Under the pieces are notes generated by a model. It was not told where the DNA came from. It made no database searches and saw nothing but the letters and a program-made list of their open reading frames with translations. Below, in pieces: positions 54,141 through 62,820 of a DNA stretch of 64,000 nt (position 1 is the stretch's first letter; each line of letters opens with the position of its first letter). Both the position numbers and the translations under genes were made by a program. Source of the DNA: Pseudomonas sp. UFMG81 (GTDB lineage: Bacteria; Pseudomonadota; Gammaproteobacteria; Pseudomonadales; Pseudomonadaceae); NCBI RefSeq assembly GCF_015354575.1, contig NZ_JACAFQ010000026.1:1-64000 (forward strand), read 5' to 3'.

Positions 54141-55093
54141 GGTGTCTCCCTGAAATGTTGATAGCCCCGCTGTTGCGGGGTGATGTCCTGGCCCTGGGCA
54201 TCGCGCAGGGTCACGCCCTGGCCTTCGAGCACACGGCCGATCACATGCACGGTGCTGCCCAGGGATGAAAGTGCGGCTTCTGGCGCGGTGAACGCCAGCA
54301 CGTAGTCGTCGCCACCGGTGAGCGCCGCGTGCAACGCCGCTTCAGGCCCGAGGAAGGCTTGCAGGGCAGAAGACACCGGCACCTGCGCCAGGTTCACCTG
54401 CAACGCCACGCCGGAGGCCTTGGCGATATGCCCGCAGTCGGCCAACAGGCCATCGGAGATATCCAGCGCCGCCGTGGCCCGGCCACGCAGACGCTCGCCC
54501 AACACCAGCTGAGGCAACGGTGCCCAGTAGTGTTCCAGCAGCGGCGCGGCCAGATCGGCCGGCGCCTCACGCTCCCCCAGCACCAGCGGCAACGCCCCGG
54601 CCGCATTGCCCAGTGGGCCGCCCACGCACAGCAGGTCGCCCGGGCGGGCGCCGCTGCGGCGCAGCGCCTGGCCCACCGGCACACGGCCGAACACGGTCAC
54701 GGTGATGCTCAGCGGGCCACGGGTGGTGTCGCCGCCGATCAGGTGGATGCCACAACGCCCGGCCATGCGCCCCAGGCCGTTGGAGAAGCCGGCGAGCCAG
54801 TCGCGGCCGACGTCAGGCAGGGTGAGTGCAAGGGTGAAAGCCACGGCCGTGGCGCCCATGGCCGCCAGGTCGCTGACCGCCACGGCCAGCGAACGCTGGC
54901 CGAGCAGCAACGGGTCGCAGACGGCGGGGAAATGCACACCGGCCACAAGCGTGTCGGTGGAAATCGCCAGCTGCTCGCCGGCGGGAATATCCAGCAGGGC
55001 GCAGTCGTCGCCGATGCCCAGGGCCACACCTTCGCCGCCCTGCGCACAAGGCGCGGCGGCGAAGTAATGGCTGATCAGCTCGAACTCACCCAT
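54137..55093 (-). CDS. thiL: Thiamine-monophosphate kinase
   Basis: A 318-aa kinase that makes thiamine diphosphate. 'GIGDDCALLDIPAGEQLAIS' and 'DLAAMGATAVAFTLALTLP' carry the metal-binding aspartates; 'GDDYVLAFTA' ends the core. ATG at 55091-55093, 18 bp after nusB. Confidence 0.96.
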   Translation of the reverse strand: MGEFELISHYFAAAPCAQGGEGVALGIGDDCALLDIPAGEQLAISTDTLVAGVHFPAVCDPLLLGQRSLAVAVSDLAAMGATAVAFTLALTLPDVGRDWLAGFSNGLGRMAGRCGIHLIGGDTTRGPLSITVTVFGRVPVGQALRRSGARPGDLLCVGGPLGNAAGALPLVLGEREAPADLAAPLLEHYWAPLPQLVLGERLRGRATAALDISDGLLADCGHIAKASGVALQVNLAQVPVSSALQAFLGPEAALHAALTGGDDYVLAFTAPEAALSSLGSTVHVIGRVLEGQGVTLRDAQGQDITPQQRGYQHFRETP

Positions 55094-55111
55094 GGCTCGT
55101 CAGCGCCGTTA

Positions 55112-55612
55112 TCAGCGCTTGTTCGCCTTGACTTCCGCGTCGCGCAGGATCGGCGCGAGCTTGTCCAGCACACCGTTGACGAACTTGTGGCCGTCAGTGG
55201 CGCCGAAGACCTTGGCCAGCTCCACGCCTTCGTTGATCACCACGCGGTACGGTACGTCGACGCGCTTGATGAACTCCCAGGTGGACAGGCGCAGCACGGC
55301 GAGCTCGACCGGGTCGAGTTCATCCAGTGCCAGGTCCAGGCAGGGTGCCAGGGCCTTGTCGATTTCGCCCTTGATCGCCGGCACACCGTGCAGGATCTCG
55401 CGGAAATAGGCGCCGTCGATATCGGTGAAATCGTTGTCGACCCGGAACTGTGCCTCGATCTCGTTCAGCGAATGCTGGGCCATGTGCCACTGGTAGAGCG
55501 CTTGCGTGGCGAGCTTGCGGGCTTCGCGACGCTTGGCGCTCTTCGAGGGCTTGCCGGCATCCGCAGGTTTTGGATCGCGCGGGTTGAAACGATCGCTTTC
55601 GTCGCTAATCAC
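55112..55612 (-). CDS. nusB: Transcription antitermination factor NusB
   Basis: A 166-aa all-helical factor that, with NusE, supports rRNA antitermination. 'RREARKLATQALYQWHMAQ' and 'VDVPYRVVINEGVELAKVFG' are diagnostic. The start is GTG at 55610-55612, overlapping the ribH stop (GTGA). Confidence 0.96.
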   Translation of the reverse strand: MISDESDRFNPRDPKPADAGKPSKSAKRREARKLATQALYQWHMAQHSLNEIEAQFRVDNDFTDIDGAYFREILHGVPAIKGEIDKALAPCLDLALDELDPVELAVLRLSTWEFIKRVDVPYRVVINEGVELAKVFGATDGHKFVNGVLDKLAPILRDAEVKANKR

Positions 55613-56085
55613 TTGGCCTCCAACTGCGCCAGCAGGCTGACCATTTCCAGAGCGGACAGGGCAGCTTCGGCACCTTTGTTGCCGGCCTTGGTGCCGGAAC
55701 GCTCGATGGCCTGTTCGATGGAGTCGACGGTCAGCACGCCGAAGGCCACCGGAACACCGAACTCCATGGACACCTGGGCCAGGCCCTTGGTGCACTCGCC
55801 CGCCACGTATTCGAAGTGCGGGGTACCGCCACGGATCACGGCGCCCAGGGCGATGATCGCGTCGTAGTTACCTTGCTGGGCGACTTTCTGTGCCACCAGC
55901 GGGATTTCGAACGCGCCCGGGGCACGGATGATGGTGATGTCGCTTTCGCTGACGCCGTGGCGTACCAGGGCATCGACTGCACCGCTTACCAGGCTTTCGA
56001 CGACGAAGCTGTTGAAGCGGCCAACCACCAAAGCATAGCGACCTTTGGGGGCGATGAAGGTACCTTCGATGGTCTTCAGGGTCAT
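55609..56085 (-). CDS. ribH: 6,7-dimethyl-8-ribityllumazine synthase
   Basis: A 158-aa enzyme joining the RibA/RibD product with dihydroxybutanone phosphate. 'VVGRFNSFVVESLVSGAVDA', 'RAPGAFEIPLVAQKVA' and 'LGAVIRGGTPHFEYVAGE' are the substrate-site stretches. ATG at 56083-56085; the frame is open upstream, but that lies in the 91-bp spacer after ribBX. Confidence 0.97.
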   Translation of the reverse strand: MTLKTIEGTFIAPKGRYALVVGRFNSFVVESLVSGAVDALVRHGVSESDITIIRAPGAFEIPLVAQKVAQQGNYDAIIALGAVIRGGTPHFEYVAGECTKGLAQVSMEFGVPVAFGVLTVDSIEQAIERSGTKAGNKGAEAALSALEMVSLLAQLEAK

Positions 56086-56176
56086 TCTTGAGTTCTCATC
56101 TTCAAGAGCGAGGCCGCGCAGTGGCGGCCTCGGGAGGGTTTTGACTCGAGTTGGAAGGCGATCAAGCCGCCTCAAG

Positions 56177-57268
56177 TCACTCGGAGGGCACGTATTCTAC
56201 AACTTCCAGATCGAATCCGGATATCGCATTGAACTTCATCGGCGAACTCATCAGGCGCATCTTGCGCACACCGAGGTCACGCAGGATCTGCGAACCGGCG
56301 CCAACCGTGCTGTAGGTGGTGGGTGCCTTGGGCTGTGCATCGCCCGCGCTTTCGCGGATGTGCGCCAGCAGCACGTCGCCGTCCAGCGGGTGGCCCAGCA
56401 GCAGTACCACGCCGCTGCCGGCCTCGGCCACGGCGGCCATGGCTGCGCGCAGGCTCCAGCGGCCGGGCTGCTTGACCATCAGCAGGTCGCGCAGCGGGTC
56501 CATGTTGTGCACCCGCACCAGGGTCGGCTCTTCGGCGCAGATCTTGCCGAGCGTGAGGGCCATGTGCACGTCGCCTTCAACCGCGTCGCGGTAGGTGACC
56601 AGGTTGAATTCACCCAGCTCGCTCTCGATCGGCTGCTCGGAAACGCGCTGCACGGTGCGTTCGTGGATCATGCGGTAGTGGATCAGGTCGGCGATGGTGC
56701 CGATCTTGAGATTGTGCTCGGCGGCGAACACTTCCAGCTCGGCGCGGCGCGACATGGTGCCGTCGTCGTTCATCACTTCGCAGATCACCCCGCTTGGCTC
56801 GAAACCGGCCATGCGCGCCAGGTCGCAGGCGGCTTCGGTGTGGCCGGCGCGGGCCAGGGTGCCACCGGGCTGGGCCATCAGCGGGAAGATGTGGCCAGGG
56901 CTGACGATGTCCTCGGCCTTGGCGTCCTTGGCGGCGGCCGCCTGCACGGTGCGCGCGCGGTCGGCGGCGGAGATGCCGGTGGTGACACCCTCGGCGGCCT
57001 CGATCGACACGGTGAACTTGGTGCCAAAGCCGGAACCGTTGCGCGGCGCCATCAGCGGCAGCTTCAGGGTTTCGCAGCGCTCGCGGGTCATCGGCATGCA
57101 GATCAGGCCACGGGCGTGCTTGGCCATGAAATTGATGTGCTCGGGCAGGCAGCATTCGGCTGCCATGATGATGTCGCCTTCGTTCTCGCGGTCTTCGTCA
57201 TCCATGAGGATGACCATTTTGCCCTGGCGGATGTCTTCGACCAGTTCTTCGATGCTGTTGAGCGCCAC
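56177..57268 (-). CDS. RibBX: DHBP synthase fused to a degenerate cyclohydrolase II domain
   Basis: A 363-aa protein. Residues 1-200 are an intact 3,4-dihydroxy-2-butanone 4-phosphate synthase ('MDDEDRENEGDIIMAAE', 'PGHIFPLMAQPGGTLARAGH'). Residues about 205-363 are related to GTP cyclohydrolase II, but the zinc motif is lost: where RibA has three cysteines, this reads 'RVHNMDPLRDLLMVKQPGRW'. This is the RibBX type, inactive as a cyclohydrolase. Start is GTG at 57266-57268 with AAGGGGG upstream. Between ribE and ribH in the rib operon. Confidence 0.92.
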   Translation of the reverse strand: MALNSIEELVEDIRQGKMVILMDDEDRENEGDIIMAAECCLPEHINFMAKHARGLICMPMTRERCETLKLPLMAPRNGSGFGTKFTVSIEAAEGVTTGISAADRARTVQAAAAKDAKAEDIVSPGHIFPLMAQPGGTLARAGHTEAACDLARMAGFEPSGVICEVMNDDGTMSRRAELEVFAAEHNLKIGTIADLIHYRMIHERTVQRVSEQPIESELGEFNLVTYRDAVEGDVHMALTLGKICAEEPTLVRVHNMDPLRDLLMVKQPGRWSLRAAMAAVAEAGSGVVLLLGHPLDGDVLLAHIRESAGDAQPKAPTTYSTVGAGSQILRDLGVRKMRLMSSPMKFNAISGFDLEVVEYVPSE

Positions 57269-57286
57269 GCGGCACCCCCTTCTCAA

Positions 57287-57952
57287 TCAGGATTTCAAGA
57301 AGCCGTTGGCGGCCAGGAAGCTTTCGGTGATGCCACTGCCTTTGCTCGGTTCGGCGGCCTTGTCGCCCAGCAGCAGGCGCTCCAGGTACCGGGCCAGCAA
57401 GTCGACCTCAAGGTTCACCCGACGCCCTGCGCGGTAGTCGGCCATGATGGTTTCGGACAGGGTGTGCGGGACGATGGTCAGCTCGAACTCGGCGCCATCG
57501 ACTTCGTTGACCGTGAGGCTGGTGCCGTCGACGGTGATCGAGCCCTTGTGGGCGATGTACTTGGCCAGCTCTTTCGGGGCGCGCACGCGGAACTGGATGG
57601 CGCGGGCGTTATCGGCGCGCGAGACGATCTCGCCGACGCCGTCGACGTGGCCGCTGACCAGGTGGCCGCCCAGGCGGGTGGTGGGCGTGAGGGCCTTTTC
57701 CAGGTTGACCCGGCTGCCGGTCTTGAGGTCGACCATGGCGGTGCGCTTGAGGGTCTCGACGCTGACGTCGGCCCAGAAGCCGTCGCCGGGCAGCTCGACG
57801 GCGGTCAGGCACACGCCGTTGACGGCGATGCTGTCGCCGAGCTTGACGTCGCCCAGGTCGAGCTTGCCGGTCTCTACGTAGACGCGCACGTCACCACCCT
57901 TGGGGGTCATGCTGCGGAGGGTGCCGATGGATTCGATGATGCCGGTGAACAT
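57287..57952 (-). CDS. ribE: Riboflavin synthase, alpha subunit
   Basis: A 221-aa enzyme with two lumazine-binding repeats: 'MFTGIIESIGTLRSM' with 'NGVCLTAVELPGDGFWADV', and 'GSITVDGTSLTVNEVDGAEF'. 'LGGHLVSGHVDGVGEI' is the link. ATG at 57950-57952. Between ribD and ribBX. Confidence 0.97.
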   Translation of the reverse strand: MFTGIIESIGTLRSMTPKGGDVRVYVETGKLDLGDVKLGDSIAVNGVCLTAVELPGDGFWADVSVETLKRTAMVDLKTGSRVNLEKALTPTTRLGGHLVSGHVDGVGEIVSRADNARAIQFRVRAPKELAKYIAHKGSITVDGTSLTVNEVDGAEFELTIVPHTLSETIMADYRAGRRVNLEVDLLARYLERLLLGDKAAEPSKGSGITESFLAANGFLKS

Positions 57953-57994
57953 GCTGTTCTCCTCAAGTTCGGGCTGCGCGGGGCAAGCCCGGCA

Positions 57995-59122
57995 TTATAC
58001 GCCGGGCGCCGGCAGGGGGATGGCAGTGACTCGCCAGTCATCGCCGACCGCGCGCATTTCGGTGATCTTCAGCCGTGGTGCCTCGCTCATCTGCGCCAGC
58101 GGCCAGTCCAGCAGCGGGCGGGCATTGGAGCCGAGGAAGGTGCCAGCGACAAACAACTGGAACTCGTCGATGAGCCCCAGGCGGGCGAACGCGCCGACCA
58201 GGCCGGCACCGGCTTCCAGCAGGATTTCATTGACGCCGCGCGCGGCCAGGGTTTGCAGCAGCGCCGGCAGGTCTACCTGGCCGTTGCTGCCAGGCAGGTT
58301 GAGCAATTCATGGCCAGCAGCGGCGTAGCGCGGATCGACATTGCCGGCGGTCACCACCAGTGCCGGGCCGGCCTGGAAGAAGGGTGCGTCCAGCGGCAGG
58401 CGCAGGCGACCGTCGATCAACACGCGCAGCGGCGGGCGCGACAGGGCCAGCGTCGTGAGTTCGGCGTCCAGGCCCAATTGTTCAACACGCACGGTCATCC
58501 GCGCCTGGTCCTGCAACACGCTCGCCGCGCTGGTCAGCACCACGCTGGAACGGGCGCGCAGGCGTTGCACCGCCGAACGCGCGGCAGGGCCGGTGATCCA
58601 CTGGCTCTCGCCGCTGGCCATGGCGGTGCGGCCGTCCAGGCTCATCGCCAGCTTGGCGCGGACGAACGGCAGGCCGTGCTCCATACGCTTGAGGAACCCG
58701 GGGTTGAGGGCGCGGGCTTCGGCTTCGAGCACACCACTGGCCACTTCGATCCCGGCGTCCTGTAGGCGGCGCAGGCCATTGCCGGCCACCTGCGGGTTGG
58801 GGTCCTGCATGGCCGCCACCACCCGCGCCACCCCGGCCTTTACCAGTGCCTCGGCGCACGGCGGGGTGCGGCCATGGTGGCTGCACGGCTCGAGGGTGAC
58901 GTAGGCGCAGGCGCCACGGGCGCGCTCGCCGGCCTGGCGCAGGGCGTGGACTTCGGCATGGGGCTCGCCGGCACGCACGTGCCAGCCCTCGCCGACCACC
59001 TCGCCATCACGCACGATCACGCAGCCCACGCGCGGGTTGGGGTGGGTGGTGTACAGGCCCTTGCGGGCCAGTTCCACGGCCCGGGCCATGTAGTGGGCGT
59101 CGAGGATGGCTTGGTTGGGCAT
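57995..59122 (-). CDS. ribD: Bifunctional pyrimidine deaminase/reductase RibD
   Basis: A 375-aa enzyme for two riboflavin steps. N-terminal deaminase zinc motifs 'PHAEVHALRQ' and 'EPCSHHGRTPPCAEALVKAG'; C-terminal reductase 'GLPFVRAKLAMSLDGRTAM' and 'LLEAGAGLVGAFARLGLIDE'. ATG at 59120-59122, 2 bp after the nrdR stop. Confidence 0.97.
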   Translation of the reverse strand: MPNQAILDAHYMARAVELARKGLYTTHPNPRVGCVIVRDGEVVGEGWHVRAGEPHAEVHALRQAGERARGACAYVTLEPCSHHGRTPPCAEALVKAGVARVVAAMQDPNPQVAGNGLRRLQDAGIEVASGVLEAEARALNPGFLKRMEHGLPFVRAKLAMSLDGRTAMASGESQWITGPAARSAVQRLRARSSVVLTSAASVLQDQARMTVRVEQLGLDAELTTLALSRPPLRVLIDGRLRLPLDAPFFQAGPALVVTAGNVDPRYAAAGHELLNLPGSNGQVDLPALLQTLAARGVNEILLEAGAGLVGAFARLGLIDEFQLFVAGTFLGSNARPLLDWPLAQMSEAPRLKITEMRAVGDDWRVTAIPLPAPGV

Positions 59123-59124
59123 GC

Positions 59125-59589
59125 TTACTCTTTGGCTGGCTCGCGGGCCAGGCGGTCGATTTCTTCGCGGAATTCGTCGAGGTCCTGGAACCTGCGGTAC
59201 ACCGAGGCGAAGCGGATATAGGCGACTTCGTCGAGCTTGCGCAGCTCGGCCATCACCAGCTCACCGACCACCAGCGACTTCACTTCGCGCTCGCCGGTGG
59301 CACGTAGCCGGCTCTTGATGTGCGCCAGCGCCGCTTCCAGACGCTCGACACCCACCGGGCGTTTCTCCAGCGCACGCTGCATGCCGGCCCGCAGCTTGTC
59401 TTCGTCGAAAGGCTGACGCGTGCCGTCCTGCTTGATCAGCCGGGGCAGCACCAGCTCGGCGGTTTCGAAGGTGGTAAAGCGCTCGCCGCAGGCGACGCAT
59501 TCGCGGCGACGGCGCACTTGCTCGCCCTCGGCGACCAGGCGCGAGTCGATGACCTTGGTGTCGTTGGCACCGCAAAACGGACAGTGCAT
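59125..59589 (-). CDS. nrdR: Transcriptional repressor NrdR
   Basis: A 154-aa ATP-cone regulator of ribonucleotide reductase genes. Zinc ribbon 'MHCPFCGANDTKVIDSR' with 'CVACGERFTTFE', then the ATP-cone ('LVLPRLIKQDGTRQPFDEDK'). ATG at 59587-59589. It heads the minus-strand run through ribD to pgpA. Long open frame upstream is not coding. Confidence 0.97.
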   Translation of the reverse strand: MHCPFCGANDTKVIDSRLVAEGEQVRRRRECVACGERFTTFETAELVLPRLIKQDGTRQPFDEDKLRAGMQRALEKRPVGVERLEAALAHIKSRLRATGEREVKSLVVGELVMAELRKLDEVAYIRFASVYRRFQDLDEFREEIDRLAREPAKE

Positions 59590-59694
59590 GGTGGCAGGCA
59601 ACAAAAAAAGGGAGGGCCATGGTAGCGCATTGCACTGGCAAGACAAGCCAAAGGGATTACCATCCATGCAAATCTGCCCGTGAAGGACACCCCC

Positions 59695-60147
59695 ATGCAC
59701 TATCGAGCACTTGCCGTGCTGTGCGCCGCCGCCCTGCTCGCCGCCTGCGGCAGCGACCGCCCCAAGTCCGAGCCGGCCGCAGCGCCCGTGCCGGCCAAGG
59801 TGGCGAAGAAAGCCCAGCCACTGGGCCCGCTGCCGGTCTACCAGCGCGAGCTCAGCGGCACCCTGATGGACATCCCCGCCGGCGCCAACGTCGAGTTGGC
59901 GCTGCTGGTCATCGACGAACGCGGTCGCCCGCAGCAACTGCTGGCCAGCAGCACCTTGACCGGCACCGGCCAGGCCCTGCCCTACCAGCTTCGCTTCAAC
60001 CCCGAGGCCTTCCCGGCCGGGGCTCGCGTGGAGCTGCGAGGCCGCGCCAGCCAGTCCGGCCAACTGATCCTGCACCTGCCACCGGTGCGTATCGCCCAGG
60101 CCCAGACCCAGGCCACCGGCCCACTGCGTTTCGAAAGAGCCCCGTAG
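59695..60147 (+). CDS. YbaY-family lipoprotein
   Basis: A 150-aa lipoprotein with lipobox 'LLAACGSD' and a YbaY beta-sandwich domain ('YQRELSGTLMDIPAGANVEL', 'ALLVIDERGRPQQLLASS'). Function unknown. I use the ATG at 59695-59697 with AAGGA upstream; a GTG five codons earlier (59680) is possible. Its stop directly abuts the methyltransferase start (TAGATG). Confidence 0.88.
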   Translation: MHYRALAVLCAAALLAACGSDRPKSEPAAAPVPAKVAKKAQPLGPLPVYQRELSGTLMDIPAGANVELALLVIDERGRPQQLLASSTLTGTGQALPYQLRFNPEAFPAGARVELRGRASQSGQLILHLPPVRIAQAQTQATGPLRFERAP

Positions 60148-60807
60148 ATGGCACCGCAAGCCCTGCAACAGGCCCTGAGCGGCCTGATCGGCGAAGCGCG
60201 CCTGGTGGTCAGCGAACTGCCCGGCTGCGAACTCAAGCTGTGGTTGATCGACGACCAGAACATGGACCGGGCATTCAGCAGCGAGGAAACCCGGCGCATT
60301 CTCGAAGAACCGCCCTACTGGAGCTTCTGCTGGGCCAGCGGCCTGGCCATGGCGCGCTACCTGGCCGAGCACCCGCAATGGGTGCGCGGCAAGCGCGTGC
60401 TGGACTTCGGCGCCGGCTCCGGCATCGCCGGCATCGCCGCAGCCCGGGCCGGCGCGCTGGAGGTGGTGGCCTGCGACCTCGACCCGCTGGCCCTCGACGC
60501 CTGCCGCGCCAACGCCGCGCTCAATGACGTTGAATTGCACTACAGCAACGACTTCTTCACCGAGGCCGACCGCTTCGACCTGATCCTGGTCGCCGACGTG
60601 CTGTACGACCGCGCCAACCTGCCACTGCTGGATGAATTCCTCAGCCGAGGCCGCCAGGCGCTGGTAGCCGACTCGCGGGTGCGCGACTTCAGCCACCCGC
60701 TGTACCGCCCGCTGGGCGTCCTCGAGGCCCTGACCCTGCCCGACCTGGCCGAGCCGCACGAATTCCGCCGGGTCAGCCTGTACCACGCCAGCCGCGAGCC
60801 TTTATAG
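60148..60807 (+). CDS. SAM-dependent methyltransferase, class I
   Basis: A 219-aa methyltransferase of the lysine/ETFB-type (methyltransf_16-like) group: 'EEPPYWSFCWASGLAMARYL', the SAM loop 'VLDFGAGSGIAGIAAARAG', and 'DLILVADVLYDRANLPLLDE'. Protein lysine methylation is likely from family; the target is unknown. ATG at 60148. Confidence 0.87.
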   Translation: MAPQALQQALSGLIGEARLVVSELPGCELKLWLIDDQNMDRAFSSEETRRILEEPPYWSFCWASGLAMARYLAEHPQWVRGKRVLDFGAGSGIAGIAAARAGALEVVACDLDPLALDACRANAALNDVELHYSNDFFTEADRFDLILVADVLYDRANLPLLDEFLSRGRQALVADSRVRDFSHPLYRPLGVLEALTLPDLAEPHEFRRVSLYHASREPL

Positions 60808-60835
60808 TGGGGCATCCACGTTTGCGAGAGTCACG

Positions 60836-61708
60836 ATGAGCCAGCAACCGCAGTACATCTTCGACGCCACCGATGCCACCTTCCAGCAACTGGTCATCGA
60901 GAACTCCTTCCACAAGCCGGTACTGGTCGACTTCTGGGCTGAATGGTGCGCGCCGTGCAAAGCGCTGATGCCGCTGCTGGCGAAGATCACCGAGGGCTAC
61001 CAGGGCGAGCTGCTGCTGGCCAAGATCAACTGCGACGTCGAGCAGCAGGTGGTCGCGCAGTTCGGTATTCGCAGCCTGCCGACCGTGGTGCTGTTCAAGG
61101 ACGGCCAGCCGGTCGACGGTTTTGCCGGTGCCCAGCCCGAATCGGCCATCCGCGCCATGCTCGAACCCCATGTACAGATGCCGGCGCCCACCACCGCCTC
61201 GCCATTGGAACAGGCCAAGGCGCTGTTCGCCGAGAGCCGTTTCAGCGAGGCCGAAGCGCTGTTGCAGGTGCTGCTGGGTGAAGACAACAGCAACGCCGAG
61301 GCCCTGATCCTCTATGCCCGCTGCCTGGCCGAACGCGGTGAGCTGGGCGAGGCGCAAGTGGTACTGGACGCGGTGAAAACCGACGAGCACAAGGCAGCCC
61401 TGGCCGGTGCCAAGGCTCAGCTGACCTTCCTGCGCCAGGCCGCCAGCCTGCCGGAGGCCGCCGAGCTGAAGAGCCGCCTGGCGCAAAACCCGCAGGATGA
61501 CGAAGCGGCTTATCAGCTGTGCATCCAGCAGCTGGCGCGCCAGCAGTACGAAGCGGCGCTGGAAGGGCTGCTGAAGCTGTTCCAGCGTAATCGCGGTTAC
61601 GAGAACGGCCTGCCGCAGAAGGCGTTGTTGCAGGTGTTCGAGCTGCTGGGTAGCGATCACCCGCTGGTAGGTGTGTATCGCCGCAAGCTGTCGGCGGCGA
61701 TGTTCTGA
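60836..61708 (+). CDS. Thioredoxin-TPR chaperedoxin, CnoX/YbbN-like
   Basis: A 290-aa protein. Residues 1-110 are a thioredoxin domain with active site 'DFWAEWCAPCKALMPLL' (C-A-P-C, intact) and cis-proline 'SLPTVVLFKDGQPVDGF'. The rest is a TPR-type part ('LFAESRFSEAEALLQVLLGE', 'LCIQQLARQQYEAALEGLLK'). E. coli CnoX protects proteins from oxidation by hypochlorite and has only one active-site Cys; the CxxC here suggests redox activity. ATG at 60836. Confidence 0.93.
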   Translation: MSQQPQYIFDATDATFQQLVIENSFHKPVLVDFWAEWCAPCKALMPLLAKITEGYQGELLLAKINCDVEQQVVAQFGIRSLPTVVLFKDGQPVDGFAGAQPESAIRAMLEPHVQMPAPTTASPLEQAKALFAESRFSEAEALLQVLLGEDNSNAEALILYARCLAERGELGEAQVVLDAVKTDEHKAALAGAKAQLTFLRQAASLPEAAELKSRLAQNPQDDEAAYQLCIQQLARQQYEAALEGLLKLFQRNRGYENGLPQKALLQVFELLGSDHPLVGVYRRKLSAAMF

Positions 61709-61720
61709 TCCACCCATGCA

Positions 61721-61774
61721 ATCGCGGGGCAAGCCCGCTCCCACGGGCCTGTGGGAGCGGGCTTGCCCCGCGAT
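61721..61774. repeat. Perfect REP palindrome, 24-bp arms
   Basis: Arms 61721-61744 and 61751-61774 are exact reverse complements (ATCGCGGGGCAAGCCCGCTC at the outer left) with a 6-base loop. It sits between two convergent genes and is followed by GCTTTTCT on the plus strand, so it may act as a terminator for the CnoX-like gene. Confidence 0.95.
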
Positions 61775-61781
61775 GCTTTTC

Positions 61782-62126
61782 TCACCCCACCCAGTGATAC
61801 ACCGGCGCATCTACGCCGCTTTCCACCTTCACCTCACTGCTGTGGCGCAACCGCACCAGCAGCCGCTTGCCCGCCGCCACGCTGCCCGTAAGCCCCTCAA
61901 GATGATCGAGCAACTCGGGCCCGCCCATCTGTCCCGCCTGGCGCAGCACATCACGCGCGGCCATCCATTGCCCATCATCCTGGCGCGGCGCGGGGCTGAC
62001 GCTCACCGGTGTGCTTTCGACCACCGCCGGCTGCTCCAGCCGACGCCCCAACTGCGCCCACTCTTCCGGCGCCAGCTCAATGGTCAAGTCCACCGGCCAT
62101 GCACCGATCTGTCCGCGAATTCTCAC
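61782..62126 (-). CDS. Hypothetical protein, 114 aa
   Basis: A small soluble protein with 'IRGQIGAWPVDLTIELAPEE' at the N-terminus and 'VESGVDAPVYHWVG' at the end. I do not recognise the family. The probable start is GTG at 62124-62126, served by AGGAAGG; an ATG 12 codons upstream is the alternative. Single gene, divergent from the Zur-box operon. Confidence 0.75.
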   Translation of the reverse strand: MRIRGQIGAWPVDLTIELAPEEWAQLGRRLEQPAVVESTPVSVSPAPRQDDGQWMAARDVLRQAGQMGGPELLDHLEGLTGSVAAGKRLLVRLRHSSEVKVESGVDAPVYHWVG

Positions 62127-62211
62127 GCTGCCTTCCTCGTATCCAGGGCTGTATGCCGCCATGCTCCCACGAACATGAAACCTGTGCCAGGCAGGCTGGC
62201 GGTCACAAGAA

Positions 62212-62234
62212 AAATTGTTATAACATCACAAAAC
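62212..62234. promoter_or_regulatory. Zur box upstream of the DUF2796 operon
   Basis: AAATTGTTATAACATCACAAAAC, close to the enterobacterial and Pseudomonas Zur operators (TGTTATAATATCAC type), an AT-rich island in GC-rich DNA 26 bp before the ATG. It predicts repression by zinc-loaded Zur. Confidence 0.8.
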
Positions 62235-62259
62235 TTTCCAAGCCTTCCCGGAGCCGTCC

Positions 62260-62820
62260 ATGCGCCGCCTGCTGCTCGCCCTGCCCTTCGCCCTGCTACC
62301 CCTGGCCGTGGCCCATGCCCACGACGAGCATGATCATGACCACGATCACGGCACCCTTGGCGCCCACGAGCATGGCGTGGCCAAGCTCAACGTGGTGCTC
62401 GACGGCAACACCCTGGAGCTGGAGCTGGACAGCCCGGCCATGAACATCGTCGGCTTCGAGCACGCCGCCAGCACCGACGCCGACAAGGCCAAGGTTGCCG
62501 CCGCCCGCCAGCAACTGGAACAACCGCTGCAACTGTTCGGCTTGGCACAGGCCGCCGGCTGCGCCGAAGACGCGCAGGAGTTGCAAAGCCCGCTGTTCGG
62601 TGACGCCGCGCAAGACAAGCATGAGCATGGCCATCAACACGCCGACGTCAACGCCCATTACCAACTGGCCTGCACTACCCCTGGCAAGCTCACCCAGGTC
62701 GACCTCGGCCCGCTGTTCAAGGCCTTCCCGCAAACCCAGAAGGTCAACGTGCAACTGATCGGCCCGAATGGCCAGAAAGGCGTGGAAGCCACCCCAGCCA
62801 AGGCCGTGGTCGCGTTCTGA
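62260..62820 (+). CDS. DUF2796 (ZrgA-like) histidine-rich periplasmic protein
   Basis: A 186-aa secreted protein: signal peptide 'LLLALPFALLPLAVAHA', then a metal-binding 'HDEHDHDHDHGTLGAHEHG' run and a second 'KHEHGHQHADVNAH' run. Family DUF2796/ZrgA is zinc-linked. It is followed without gap by an ABC ATPase and permease and has a Zur box in front, like the PA4063-PA4065 arrangement of P. aeruginosa. Likely role is zinc capture in the periplasm. Confidence 0.92.
   Translation: MRRLLLALPFALLPLAVAHAHDEHDHDHDHGTLGAHEHGVAKLNVVLDGNTLELELDSPAMNIVGFEHAASTDADKAKVAAARQQLEQPLQLFGLAQAAGCAEDAQELQSPLFGDAAQDKHEHGHQHADVNAHYQLACTTPGKLTQVDLGPLFKAFPQTQKVNVQLIGPNGQKGVEATPAKAVVAF

Noticed and set aside
56045..58765. 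906-codon plus-strand open frame over ribH, ribBX, ribE and ribD
   Set aside because: Antisense shadow; low-complexity His, Gly and Ala composition and no domain signal.
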